Made by a program: the position numbers and the translations under genes
Source: Casuarina equisetifolia
Taxonomy: Eukaryota; Streptophyta; Magnoliopsida; Fagales; Casuarinaceae
Reading direction: 5' to 3'
Length of the DNA stretch: 64,000 bases
Assembly (NCBI GenBank): GCA_028551475.1
Contig: CM052357.1
Coordinates: 28,975,745-29,039,744 of the forward strand
Notes under the pieces: generated by a model
Databases searched by the model: none
What the model saw: only the letters and a program-made list of their open reading frames with translations
Told to the model about the DNA's origin: nothing
In this document: piece by piece, positions 1 through 13,000 of the stretch
Layout: every line of letters begins with the position of its first letter
How positions within the stretch are numbered: the first letter of the stretch is position 1

Positions 1-222
1 GTCAAGCACGCATCGAGAAAATGGAAGAACTTGGTTCGACGTTTTGGTAGGAATGGAATTGACAAGAAAAGGAAGACGCAGTTTGGATATGATCGGCGAA
101 GTTATGGGCTTAATTTTGACGATGGAGTCGACGGTGGGTATATGTTGACGCAATGGCTCGAAACGCAGCTCCACAGAGAAAGGACAGAGGCGTCGTGGAA
201 GGTGGTGGTTCTAGTGCGTTGA
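1..222 (+). CDS. 3' end of a small unidentified gene (partial)
   Basis: The reading frame is open from the first base of the window to a TGA at 220-222, so this is the last part of a gene that starts outside. The peptide is basic at its N-terminal end (RKWKNLVRRFGRNG) and ends with a hydrophilic tail. A basic tryptophan-containing stretch followed by a YDRRSYGLNFDDG-like segment recalls short plant proteins of unknown function, but I cannot name the family. An AATAAA poly(A)-type signal lies about 85 bases past the stop, which supports a gene end here. It could instead be a chance open frame of 73 codons; the protein-like composition and the poly(A) signal argue mildly against that. Confidence 0.45.
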   Translation, partial: VKHASRKWKNLVRRFGRNGIDKKRKTQFGYDRRSYGLNFDDGVDGGYMLTQWLETQLHRERTEASWKVVVLVR

Positions 223-305
223 TGTTGCTGATAACATATTGACAAAATTTACTTTGAATGTATGTAAAGCCATCTAGTTGTTTTTTGTTTTTGATTTTTT
301 TAATG

Positions 306-311
306 AATAAA
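306..311 (+). terminator. putative poly(A) signal AATAAA
   Basis: A canonical AATAAA lies 84 bases downstream of the stop codon of the partial gene at the window start, in a T-rich context. The position fits a plant near-upstream element. The motif is common by chance in AT-rich DNA. Confidence 0.3.
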
Positions 312-1692
312 GAAGTGATCATGATGGTAATTGTCTATTTATTTATAATTAAATTACACCCATGTCAAAAGTCTTAGATAGTATTTACTCCGAACAGAAC
401 TACACGTTTGTTGATTGGTTAAGAATCATTTATCTGGTGATGAGGGTGAGTTTTGACTACTACTTATTCCTGGTTTTTCTTGTTCAAGATAAAGAATCAT
501 GTTAAAAATATTAGTTATCCTATGCTGTTAATACCTAGGTCTAATATCCTTTTAATATGATTTACTACCATCCTATTTTAATGGAAGGGTTTTAAGAAGA
601 AAGTCTGACGTAAAATCGTTAAGAAATAGCCTTTGATATAGCAGGCGACGTGATTCTTGCATGGCCATGATTAACTTTTAGAGGGACGAACATACCATTC
701 CTTGGAACTTAACTCTTACCACAACACAACTTTATGACTAACACATACCGAAAAGGGAATGGTTGGGATCTGAAAGAACCTATGAAAGCAATCAGGTTGG
801 AACAATATTGAATACCTTTCTACATGTATTGTGATCCAATCCCAGCAACAGTTTTTATCTCTGTTCTCTGATTTGAGCGGGTATGACTCAAAGTTTCATT
901 CATATAAAACGAATCACATTCAAAGATCATCATCACGGTCGCCAAACTAGTCCTTTTGGACACATATCAAGCAAATCAACTCACAGGTATCCCAATTAGA
1001 GTCGATTGCAGAGCATGATACCAGAATCTGCATCTGCAATGGTATACCAGTTGACTGAAAGAGGAAAATACACCACAAACACAATCATTGGAGAGGCCAT
1101 CATGTCCATAAACAATCAGACTGTAAAAACTTGTATGCCACGCTTGCTACAGATTAAACTCTACAGTAAAATTTTCAAATTAAACCTATAATCACCGTGT
1201 AACTATAAGGTACCATGCACAGATTATTGCAATTTACACCCACACCCCTCACTATTCTTTTTCACAGACATAAAGAAAGTGAACAAAAATCATAATCCCG
1301 CCACGGCAGCAATTCAATAGCAGTATTATAGTTCCTAAATACTGAAGTTCTTAATGAGATTGGCATCATATGCACCACAGTGTCGAAGTCTTTGACCAAC
1401 CTGTGAAGTGTTACACACTGGGTTCATCACCCCAACCTCATCCTTCTATGTCAGCCTTTCTGTTTCTGAAGAAGCTTAATACTGTTGTTCTACTTAAGCC
1501 CAAAGCCATACTACGAATCTCTATGGCTTCACGATTTTTATGCAGTATGTTGGACTGATCATCATAGAAATTGCTCTTGGATTTGATCCATTTACATGAA
1601 ACGATCACGGCTATTTTCACCTGCATTACTTTTTTTCAAACTATGGTTGGTCAAAGCTCGTGGGGAAACTTAAGCAAACAAATAGACATGCT
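312..1692. other. intergenic, no gene recognised
   Basis: AT-rich DNA between the partial gene at the left edge and the 3' end of the KNOX gene on the minus strand. Open frames of about 60 codons at 1006 and 1370 have no recognisable protein character. The part nearest 1692 should hold the 3' untranslated region of the KNOX gene. Confidence 0.5.
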
Positions 1693-4600
1693 TTAAATGG
1701 AATACCTCTTGCGTTTGCTCTTCAAAACTGTAGAAGTTGAAGGATTGCTGTGCCAGTTCCTTTTCCTCTGGTTAATGAACCAGTTATTTATCTGCTTTAA
1801 TTGCAAACCAGTTTCCTGCACCAACCTTGCCTTGTCTTCCTCCTGAAAGTTCACAGAATTTAGGTAATCATTAGTGAAATGTTCCTGCATTTGTCTTGAC
1901 ATAAATCATACTAACTTCTGAGGACAAACTTGTTGAAGGGTTCTTAAAAAAAGCAGTTTCAGGTTTTAATTCACGTGCACATACAATTGTTTGGGTAGCC
2001 TTTGTCTTCTGCAGAATTTTCGTAGGAAAGGAAAAGGGTTTTTTTCCCTGTTATTTAGCCAAGTTCTTGACTACTAATTAGCCAAAACTTACTGTAGGGT
2101 ACGGCCACTTGGAGTGTGACTGCCACCAAGCTTTTAAGACAGAGGTGGTGTCCCCAGGAAGCTTTCCTGCTCTTCTCTTGCGTAAGATTTCCTCCCTTAT
2201 GTCCACAATTTTCTCCTTGTAACCCTGTAAGAAGGAGAGCAACAATTGGTACCAATGAACTTGAATTACACTTTATAATTAACAATTTCCTCATTACCTG
2301 CTTCAGTTCATGCTTCAGCTCTTGCCTCACACGCTCCATAAGGGACCTCTCCGTCTCTGTTGGGATCAGAGGACCAAAACCCATGCTATCCGGACCGTCC
2401 AAGCTACCATCAAACAAGTTGGCGTCGCTATCTACTTGGTCATCATCATCATCTGACATTGTTGCACCTGTACCCTCACCTGGAGAGACTCCTGCTCATG
2501 CAGTACATCGGAGAAATTATAACTTCAACACTCATGCAATTGCTCACAGATCAGAGCATACAAGACTTCTAGTGTTGCAGGAACATAGGAAGTCATTGAG
2601 GCAAGGCTAAATACTTTTCCACGTGATCTACCATTTTAACTCATGAGTATCCAGTAAAAATTCACAGAATCAAAGCCAGAGATGGAGATTCCAATTGGTC
2701 ATGACACAAAGATCAAAAAGAGACTGCAGAAATACCATATAAAAAGATTCTGAAGTTATTCATGCTAAGGGCAGATATCAATTGGCAGCTGAAGATTCAG
2801 GAATATCATGAATAGAGGGTATTCAGATGTAGTTGCCACAAAGCACAACACCTAACTGCTCCTCTTTCCCAGAGAAAAACTTGATAAAACACCACCATAT
2901 CATAGTTAATTCATAAGTCATAAATACTTACACATCCAAGTGAGCACATTCTTTTACTTGAGATACTAAGGATTAGATCATACTTCCAATTATACTTTAT
3001 TTCACAATTCATTCTCTAGGAATTCCTTGGCGTAAATTATGAGTTATGTGGACGTGACTGTATTGTAAGGCAATGCAGAGCAACAAACAACGATGTTGGT
3101 GAGGAATATTAAAGACTTAAAATTATGACAATGTTTTCAACCGTGCAGAGCAACAAACAACAATGTTGGTGAGGAAGTAAGCAAAAGTCTAGCAGCCGAA
3201 AGAAGTTCCCAATACTTGGAACATAATCTTCTTTCTGTGCTAAAATGCAACATAATGGAAATAAAGAAATTCAAATGGGATGGTATAGCAGAAAATATCA
3301 CCTGTTAAACTTTGTAGGGATTGCTCAATCTCCCAGCAAGCCATGACTGCCTCCATTGCATGGACCCGGACGTGTTGTTGCAGTTGTTCTTTGAATGAAC
3401 AAAGCAACAGAACATAATGTGTCTACATTAAAAGCAAGGAGAACATGAAAAAATATGATATTTTCATGATAAGCCAAAATACCAAAAAAGGCAGATGGGC
3501 GGCAAAGGATGGGTAGATGCGACAAGCGGACAACTAAATATGGATAAATCTATCCTATGAGTCGATATAGAAGAAACATAATCAAAATTACAGAAAAGGA
3601 AACTCAAAATAAAGATGACAGAGATTCCAACTAATTTTCTTGTATACGCCAAGTGCCTGTATCAAATTAACAACCCAAGAATCTTCTGTTCCTTGATCTG
3701 TTGCTGAGTCTTGTGAGTGCCTGTTCTGATACTGATCATGCTGCTTGATGGATCGTTTTCTGCAAAATTCTCAGGTTGGTTGTGCATAAGTTCCCTTTAA
3801 CCAAAGTAAAAACGCTTAACCTCATGCATGCATCTGTTAATCTTGATATTCAACATGTAAAAAACAGCACATATCGTGTCTTAATCTCATGAATGATTCT
3901 AAATGATCTAGAAGAGTTTCATCTGCAGTTAATATCATACTCGCAATCCGAATCACACCTTTGAAACTGTTAATTCCTAAGTCTCCCCATAAAAAACATC
4001 TTTTGCAAGTTTTACTCAGTTGCTTAATCAGGATGATATTGGGCTGTCCCATAAATTTTCGGAGATGGACTTTCTAGTACAGAGGGTTGTTATGCCTTCC
4101 CTCCCATTCATACCTCAAACTTTTGTAATCATTAAGCAATATCCATTTGAGCCAATTAGTTCATCAATCAAGGGTTCTCCTTTATTCAAATCATAATTAA
4201 TGTCTCACGGTCCAAGTTTGCAGTAAGAGAATCCTGAGTTATCTTGAGAACCTCAGTAAGACAGCTCTGTCTTTCTCTTTCTGCATATGATTATCAATAG
4301 AAAAGCTCCGTAAGTTTCCTTTTTTCTTTTCTTTTTAAACCCTCTTTTTGTTGACCGAAGAGACTAGGAGGAGCTATTAATGACTACAAAGAGATGTACT
4401 GCAATTTGAGATTCAGCAAAAGCATGAAACTAATCTCCACCACCAGTAAGTCCATGCAATTTGCTTTCACTCATGGAGGCAAGGCTATTTGAGTGCGAAG
4501 TCCCTCAAGATCTTCCACTTTACGGTAACTTCCTCTGTTTGTCTTTTGCCTTCCCACATGGGTCTAAATTCAACTCACTTCCCATTTACCTTCAAATGTA

Positions 4601-5910
4601 AGAAGATAATGGGCCTCCCAGGGCGTCCTGCTCTTTGCTCCATAAAAAGCGTTGCACTGTCCCCTCCCAAGGTTTAAATGCCTTTGAATATGTAAAAAAT
4701 CTATCAAATCATTTGGCACCAACCAGAAAATGACGACTACGAATGCATCTTTCCCTTGCTTCACCAGAAAAGCGTTGCACCATCCATTCAAATCAAAAGC
4801 CGCTAACCACTAACTAAGCTTCTCTCCTAATTAAGATCATGAACAAAGATGTAGTCTTTCTTATCATGCCAATTGACTAATCCTCGAGCAACAAAAACAG
4901 ATTGGAGTAATCTTTCTGTTAGCGTCAGACATCACAATTCTCAGTCCCCAAGGTTACCATAAACCCAAATGAATTTAATGAATGGAATCTAACCAGTGGA
5001 TGGTAATGGAAAAGGAACAGAAATATGATCACAATGATGACGAATACCATTCACAGAAAGTCCACAAAACTGATCATGGAATTGTGAACAAGAAAACGAC
5101 AAAGAAGGATGAAGGATGAAGGAGAAAGCAAAGGCATACCAAGAACTGCTCAAGCTCCTTGTCGTCCCCGACCATGCCCTGAGGGCCATGCCCGAGCGCA
5201 GAGTATTTGGCTAGCACATTCTGGGACTGCGCAAGCTGGGCGTCGATCCTGGGCAACTGGTCAACCGGGGTGGCGATCCGGAGGCACGCGACGTGGGCCG
5301 ACAGCAACTGGTCATACAGCGGGTGTGCCAGAATCTCGGCCTTGTACCTCGCATTCTGCCAGTTCATAACTCCCTCGCTGCCGCTCTCCACCACCACTCC
5401 CACTTCGCTCTTGCTCGGATTGAGGCCGTCGCTGGCACCGTTCTTCAAGTTCTCCGCCGAATCGTGGGACATAGAGGCAGCGATCATGGACTCGCTGGCA
5501 GCGGCTGCAGCGGCAGCCGCTACGTCGTCGATGACGTCGCTGTGGTTGCGGTGGAGGATAGGGCGCGAGAGCCATTGGTTGGTGGACTGGGACGCGGCAG
5601 TAGACTCGGAAGCCGTGTGCAGGTTCAAGAAGTTGCTACTACCATTATTATTGTTGGCGCCGGTGGTAGCGGTGTTGGTATTGGTAGTGTTCGTTTCGTT
5701 ATACTGCGGTGGGTTCCGGAGCAGTGCGTTGTTCAGCCAATTGGGCGCCGCCTGGAGGCGCTGCTGTTGGTCAGGCAAGATGTTCCGCAGAGAAGCGTTA
5801 TCGGACAAACCCTGGTGTCTCTGCGGATCATGCCGCTGCTGCTGCTGGTGGGACTGGTCCGCGAAGTGCTGGAGAGGCAGGTCTTGAGGAAGATGGTTGT
5901 GGTACGCCAT
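1693..5910 (-). CDS. KNAT3: class II KNOX (KNAT3/4/5-type) TALE homeobox transcription factor
   Basis: Five exons read on the minus strand: 5910-5140, 3422-3302, 2491-2298, 2224-2093 and 1842-1693. All junctions are GT-AG and phases join to 456 codons (455 residues, close to Arabidopsis KNAT3). Domain order: Gln/Asn/Thr-rich N-terminus with an Ala run at about 131-138; KNOX1 about 186-230; KNOX2 about 251-298; acidic linker (MSDDDDDQ); ELK about 351-377; TALE homeodomain about 378-440, with the PYP three-residue loop extension and the [11 protein letters not shown] recognition helix (WFIN at 427-430). Class II KNOX proteins are nuclear DNA-binding factors that work with BELL partners in leaf differentiation and secondary-wall control. 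The start is the first ATG of the conserved [11 protein letters not shown]-terminus. Assignment to the KNAT3/4/5 clade is firm; which member is less certain. Confidence 0.95.
3074..3175. repeat. short direct repeat inside KNOX intron
   Basis: A unit of about 32 bases (GCAGAGCAACAAACAAC, then RATGTTGGTGAGGAA) occurs at about 3074-3105 and again at 3144-3175 with one mismatch, inside the intron between exons 2 and 3 of the KNOX gene. A 38-base unrelated spacer separates the copies. No function is implied. Confidence 0.7.
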
Positions 5911-6161
5911 GAACAAACAACAAAGAAGGAGAGAAAGCAAGAGAGATTTGACTAAAGTAGAACTAACACTCGCTGTTCATCATCTGTTCATGGCGTGAGT
6001 GTAAAAAAACATATAGTAAGACTCAACAAAGCCAAAAAGACATGAATTTCGCTTCAAGAAGCTAGAAACAAATCCTCAGATAGAACTCGAGAAGAAAGCC
6101 TCGAGTTGCAGTTCGTAGAAGAAAGCGAGATATGGTCTGCGTTTTTAGGCAGAAAACGTCA

Positions 6162-6208
6162 CACGTGCAGAGAGAGAGAGAGAGGGAGAGAGAGAGAGAG
6201 AGAGAGAG
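6162..6208 (-). promoter_or_regulatory. CT-rich microsatellite with adjacent G-box upstream of the KNOX gene
   Basis: About 39 bases of nearly pure (GA)n on the + strand at 6170-6208 read as (CT)n in the direction of the KNOX gene, 260-300 bases upstream of its ATG. CACGTG (G-box core) at 6162-6167 touches it. CT-rich leaders near plant transcription starts are common, and G-boxes bind bZIP or bHLH factors. Whether this lies in the promoter or the 5' untranslated region cannot be told from sequence. Confidence 0.5.
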
Positions 6209-8039
6209 GTTTTGAAGATCAAAGGTAGTTCTTTTGCGACAGTGGGTTTCAGGTGAGGTAAAGAGTCGGAAAACTGCTCCCCTATAAAACCTTATAATAA
6301 AAAAAAATTAGAATAAGACCTGGGCTACTAGTCTATTAATATTTAAAATTTATATATTATAAACATTCATGTTATTATAAACGCAAGTTAAAGTGATTGG
6401 TTGTGGACACGTCCTTTAGTTTGTCGGCATATCATTTTATAAAATTGGAAGAAAAAATAATTGGAGAATTTTCGAAAATATATAAAAACGGAGAGGTTTT
6501 GAGATTTATTATTATCATGTACAACGTTAATTTAATATTTGCTGACATGATGTTTACTTTTTTGGAGTTCTAGAGTGTAAATGGATGATCGAGAAGCTTT
6601 GTATTTTTGCGTGGACCTTCATTGGCCGCTGATTGCTGGGTTGGCGATTGAGAATCGACGGCGAAGGATGGATAACGTGGCGAAACAGTTGGCTCCCGTC
6701 TAGACGATGATGGTTGGGTACGCGGAGCGCGTGGGGCACACTGCGGGTTACGTTCGGACTAAGCGTACGCGTAGGTGTGGAAAGTTCAAGGTGGAAGTTA
6801 TTTCAAACTGTCAAAACTACCGACAACGTGCGCGTGGCAGCACTGCCCTCCTCCTGTGTCGTTTGGCACTGCACTCGGAGCATGCAGATTCTCGCTTCAC
6901 CTAGACCTGATCGTCGTTTTCACTTGGGAAGATGAATGCATGCATGTCGCATGGCGATACACGTTATGTTATGTTGTGTTGTGTTGTGTGCTTGTCATAG
7001 ACATAAATGTCGATAAAGTTGGATTGTTTTAGTCTTGCGAAATGAACCTCACATCCGGACATTGAGTAGGCTTGAAAGTGACTATTTCTTTTTTATTTCA
7101 ACGAATGTCACTACAATCATTAAAACACTAAGGAACCCGTCATGGAAATTGACTAACTTCTACAATCTAGAGTAATTTTCAATTAGAAGAGTTAACAAAA
7201 AGAAATTCAAGAATTTTTCAAAACAAAGTGGAAGAGATGGAGGCCCTTCATTATTTAACATGGTCATAAAGGAAGATGGGCTTACAGCCTAAATATCAAG
7301 TGATACATTTCTTGTTAATAAGTATTTAGTTCAATTGAAAATAGGTCTTGTCTAAAACTTATAGATTTGACACGTACATTTTATCTTTTTTACCAAGCTA
7401 AATAAAATAAGTGACAATTGTCCTAAATTTGTTAATAGGATATAAAGAACAAAGAAAACAATAGCATATTCTTAACCTAACTTAGTAGTATCAACATAAT
7501 AAAGATTTTGTTGGATCTCTTTAGGCCTATAAATTACTTAAAAAAGCAAAGTTCCCTATTGAAAAATAGAAAACACTTGTGCCGGGACATTCTTTTCTTA
7601 TATATTAATGGATGACATTAATGTGAATTTAGGCTATACAAGAGTGGATGCTCCCTTATATGAATTTAAACTAATTTTTAAAGTATCCAAATTGAGCTTC
7701 ACGATCTGTACTTATCCACAAAAACAGGTGTTTGCAAAGAAATATAAAATAACCTTCAACTTTTTCAACCATATAATTGCTAGAACAATAATTTAAAGCC
7801 AAAGTGGTTACACGTGGATTGACACGTGTGTAGTAATGACAAGTTTTGTCTCTGCCAAAAATCAAGGATCCGAAGGAGTAGAGTACGGAATTGTATTTGC
7901 GATGCAAGTGCTAGGAGCGTGACTTCCACGACAAGACATGGTGGCGTGAGGAATTAGCAGTTGAAAAAATCCAACACGAAGACTAATGAACTTAATTTAT
8001 AGTATCTCTTTCTGCTCCAATTTGTCATATTCGTTTTGG

Positions 8040-8460
8040 TCCCGTGACCGGCTGCAGCCGGTGAAAATAAATGGGGACCATGATTCACGTCGCTACTCTC
8101 TCCGCCACTCGCGGGACAACGACCCCACGACACGCGTCGGGTGGTGGGGGCTTGGACCACCTGATGGGGACCGGTTGGAAGCACGCGCTTGGGTAGCGTA
8201 TCAGCGAAGTCCACGTGGGGAGATCAGAGGGGTCGGACCCCCGGAATTTTGACTTCTCTGACAGCCGCCGGCTTAATCAATGGAAACTGTGGGTGGTCCC
8301 CGGTGGCTACTGTGTGGTGTTAAAGGCGACGTGGTCCATCGGTCCCCTACCTACTTGCGCGCTCCTTTGCCATTTTTCCTTGATGTATTCGGGAACCTGC
8401 CGTCAGGCGAACGGCATGGCACCTAAGAAAAAGGTCTCACGTAGCTGTCCCACCTGATGT
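8040..8460. other. GC-rich island with 16-bp palindrome
   Basis: About 420 bases clearly richer in G+C and CpG than the surrounding AT-rich DNA. They contain a perfect palindrome ACCGGCTGCAGCCGGT at 8047-8062 and several CACGTGG- or ACGCGT-like motifs. Open frames across it (7986-8252 and 8215-8457 on +, 7954-8214 on -) do not resemble known proteins. It could be promoter DNA of an unrecognised noncoding gene or a remnant of inserted DNA. Confidence 0.35.
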
Positions 8461-9769
8461 CTGATTGTGCCTTCTCCTCAACCTAGTTTAATGCACTATT
8501 ATAATTTTCAACAACGGTATTTTAGATCTTTTGCACTTATTTATATTATATTTTTTAAGTTAAAATATTTCAAAAAAATTTACAATTCAATTATCATATT
8601 ATTGTAAGCCTTAAAAAATAAATTTAAAATACTTTTATTTTACATGCACCCTCTCACACACATTAAGTATCATTAGATTAAATAAAGTCAACTTAAATAT
8701 AATCTTTTAATGCTTCAGAGTGTTAATAATAATTATATAGATAATTTACTATCATTTTACTTTATGTTTAATCATCATTATAGTTAGGAAGCATGATAAA
8801 TTATTTTTGCTAAATGCATGCGTTTAGGTAGTGAAATTTTGAAGGAATGGTTTACAGTTTTTTAGTGCAGACAAAACTAAAGACAATACCCTGATCCCAA
8901 AGAAGGAAAGGTTAACGTCTTTGTCCTATTGAAAGCATCGGTTGCTGTTTCTGCCCATGCGTGTTCCTTATTTCATGTCAGGTCCATCTCTTTCCTTCTG
9001 TTCCTGAAGGGACTGACCAACACTTGCCATGTTTACATATTTTTTGAAAACTTTTTCCACAGACAAACGTTGAGACTTGGATGGAAACATTTCAAGCAAC
9101 TTGAAGACATGTCCTCCAAACTGCACCTTTTCTTACCAAAGCTAATTATAATGTTTAATTTTTAGATTTCTATTTTTTTGATAAAGCAACAGTAATATAT
9201 GTTTTTAAGACAATTGGTCTTGTTTTTATATTCCATTTAGAAAAGCAAAAGGCAAACATTCTTCACAAATCTTCTTTTTTCTCTCTTTTTTTATTAAAAA
9301 AAAGATACATGCACATCTACACAGTAATCATGACATAAACCAACTAGGAGAAAGGCCATCATCGAGATCGCCCAAGACTAAATCTAGTTTTAATACCATA
9401 TAAGAAATGGACCTAATCTTCTTAAAAGATTTTGTAAGAAATAGAGATAAAGCTGATGAGCTCAGCATCTCATACTGATGCGAATAGTCTTCAACAATTT
9501 TCTTGTAAATATTTATCTATTTTTAGGATAATATTGCCCCTTTTATCAAATTTGAAAGGTGGGACAGATGTCTCACTTCCGAATTTATTCTTATCCAAGA
9601 ATAAATTATAAGGAATACTTCCACGAATGAGACTTTTTGAAGTTCCAACAGAGTATTCCGCCTCTCGATCCTTGTCATCTAGCTAGAAAGTTATTACAAT
9701 TTAATTAGTATTTCATTGAATAAACCATTTGCTTGAAATCATAGTCAAAATTCGACACAAATCTTACTC

Positions 9770-10000
9770 CATTCGAGACTCCGGGAGGCCACGGTCACAG
9801 CCAATGGAGTGCAGCCAACGCAACCGACGAAAGATTTGGGACCGTGTCTTATGGATAGGTGTCCGAGACAGAGCCAACCCCCGACCACCAAAGTCAAACT
9901 ATCCACTGCGACGCGGTCCAGCTCTGGTCGAGCACCCCCGGCCGACGTGCAGATGCGTGGTCAGTGCCGCAGGGTGGTCCCACGCGCTTTACAATAAAAA
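9770..10000. other. second GC-rich island
   Basis: About 230 bases of CpG-rich sequence (GACGCGG, GGCCGACG, CACGCG) bounded by very AT-rich DNA. An open frame of 105 codons crosses it (9729-10046, +) without recognisable domains. Similar in style to the island at 8040-8460, but I see no long shared sequence. Confidence 0.3.
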
Positions 10001-13000
10001 AACAAGATGTGATTTCCATTGTCTAAGTGAATACACTTTATGTTAAATAATGATTAAAATAATAAGTGATAACATTAGGAGGTTGAGGAGGTGATTAAGG
10101 TAATGATTAGTCCCTTGTAGTCGGTAGGTTGGGGTTAATTATGCTGGGTACATGGGGCCTACTTGATAATCCATGTCTTTGTCTTCTTCTTTGGGGAGTA
10201 TTAGACAAAGGATCTAGGTGTCCACTTTGGGTTTGAGAAATGGCTTTTTAAATGCATGGATGAGGGTTGGATTTTGGTGTGCTGGACACTGCTGTTCGGC
10301 TTTGTGGAGCATGTGGAGGCATGTTTTTCATGGTGATTCATTTGAGCTTTGAATTCTTCTTTTTTCCATGGATCCCTCGTCCCGATCCTCCTCGTAAAGA
10401 AGACAAAATTTTGTTAAGATAATGTTGTTAACTTTACTTTCTAATCTAGATAGGTCTTTAAGTGTTTGTAGGGTAATATTAAATGAGCAAAGTGTCATAA
10501 GGTGTGGTGTTTAGCTTACTTTTATGTTTATTTTTATTTTTTGTTGAATCTTGTTTAAAGTAGTTGTATTATATTGATAATGTTATGGTGTATTGTCTTC
10601 ATTTTATGTTTATATGTTCCTTGCAAGTTCAAGTGTCTCATTTCATCATTTTTGGTCTAGGTTTTCATGATTTTACCCTAATGCTCATATTCATCACTAG
10701 AGTACTAAGTTTTTATAATTTCTCTATATTCAAAATGAGATAATGTATTAAAGATAATGGTTATTTCACATTATCAATATCTTAGTTTTATATCTATCAT
10801 TTTTATCTACCCAAGTATCATCATTGTTTAACAACTAGTAAAAAAAAGAATTGAGATTCAATAATTTTCTATTTCATCAAATGTCAAGATCCAGTAATCT
10901 TTACAAACATAAGATAAAAATTAACATAATATATTTCATTTGAGAATAAACCCTCTACTTCTAATTATGATTTCATCACTTAGTCTTTTGTTAGTGGTCA
11001 TGTGTTTTTTTGGTCGACTAAGTGAAACTTCCCACGACAAGTAGACTTGACATATGTTTAGATGTCTTGTATATCCATATCTTCAACTTTATACTCATCT
11101 TCTAATCTTTTTCCTTAATGGCTCGAGCAGCACCTTAATCATTCCACCGAACTTTTTCTGTTGCTTAAGTCGTCATTGTCCAATACATAAATGGGGTTAC
11201 AAAGCAGGATTGTAAAAGGTCCAATGGTGGAAGGATTCATTAGATGCTGAGTACATATACATTTCACTTCGGCCGGCTGCTCGCCTTTGTAAAATCTGCT
11301 TCTCACGTTAGTTGTCGACCCTGCTCAGTCTTCTGTGGCTCATGATTGGAACCCAATCCTCATGTATGCTGCCTTTCGGTCATCCTACTTTCCATTCCTT
11401 TTTCCACTATTATTTGGGTCGTACACCAAAAAGTCAAAAGATTTCATCAAAACATGTGCCATTTACAAAAAAACAAAATGTCAAACCACCAACAGTGAAG
11501 TTTGTCCCGGCAGGAGTGCTGGGTTATCCTAACAATGCATCTTTTTCCAGGATGAGTGGCTAGTTTTTGTTTTGCCAACTTTCTAAGGAAACAGCACTTC
11601 CTAGAGGATGATCCAATGATGCCTGGTTTCTGTGGATCCAGGCTTCGCACTCCCAAATCCTAAAGAAAATGGAAGTCAGTATTTTCTTGTTATTGCATAA
11701 TGTGGGGCAGCATTCTTTTGTGAAGAGACTTGGCCAAAAGGTCTAAGGTGGCAAGTAAGAAAAAGGGAGGTCTCTCATTGATCAAAGTGAACGCTTGTGG
11801 TTTCCACTTTGAACTCTGTTTTGTCATAAGCAAGAAAAAAGGATCCCACTTCAATTAGTGTGAACCTTATTGGAGAGCTTTGACCATGTAGCTGATTATG
11901 TTGACTAAAATATCCATTTTGTCTTGCATAACTCATATTTTAGTAAATTAGTATTCCTTTCCTTCTCTTAACAATCGGTTTTAATGACAAAACTTCATCC
12001 TTTCTAAATAAAAAATACCCCTTTAGTCTTGTATAGACAATTTTGGTAGGTAAAGGAGAGGTTTTGGGGTTTGCAATGTCAAATCTAGAAGTAAACTTTC
12101 AAGGGGTTAGTAGCTAGAAAAACTGACATATCGACAATGCATCATTTTTAATGCAAAACGAATATCCATTTGATTTTTTGGAAGAAAAGTCTAAAGAAGT
12201 CCTTTTCAAATTCTCATTCACTTGATTCCATTAATTATTTCTGAAGTTTAAACAGAATACTTTGGGTCCACCATGACTATTTTTTGTTCCATTTTGTCCT
12301 ATACATTCAACCTTTTCATCTAGTATCCATCAAGTGTTATATTTGATTTTAAAGAGAAAATTAAATTTTATTTACCGCTAGACAAATATCCCCTGATCTT
12401 TTATGAGAAAATTCTAAGAGAGTCTTTTTCATATTGTCATTCACCTGATTTGAGACCAAAAAGCAGGCGTTTTCCCCGTGCATGAAGAACAGACAAAACC
12501 ATGCCAATCAACCAGGAGAGAGCTGTAAAAGAGCCATGGTGTTCCATGGCATTAAGCTCCTACTGTCCCATTCCCGTTGCTCATGACAATAGGTGCTGGC
12601 CCGCTGCAACCAGATGTGATCGACTCATCCTTGTCGATGAAACGTTTATGTTTCACATTGAAGCTTCCTTTGCGTTGTACAGGCTAAAGGAAAACCGTAT
12701 CAATCTGGAGCAATTATGGAAGGGGAATTTTCCAAAAAAGTGGTCCCAAAACTACGCTCTTGGGGTTCGACAGGAGCATTTATTTTCTTTGAATTTGTGC
12801 AGCTTTTTTATGGTATTTTATCGAACACGTAGAGGGTATTAGAGAGGAATGACTACAGTTGAAGATGTCATATCATGCAGGATTATCCATGTTCTCTGAA
12901 GATCATAGCTTTATGTTCTATCGATTCTTGAAAGGATAAGATTAGATAAAAACAACATGTTGAAAGTACGATTTCACTTTTACTATCGAGCTTGAAGATG

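Noticed and set aside
5207..5887. Long plus-strand ORFs of 220-226 codons across the KNOX first exon
   Set aside because: They are antisense shadows of KNOX exon 1, created by its GC-rich, low-stop coding sequence; the minus-strand translation is the clear KNOX protein.
11590..11650. CCAGGCTTC-containing hairpin resembling a miR166 precursor
   Set aside because: The stem is only about six base pairs and the sequence does not match the mature miRNA well enough.
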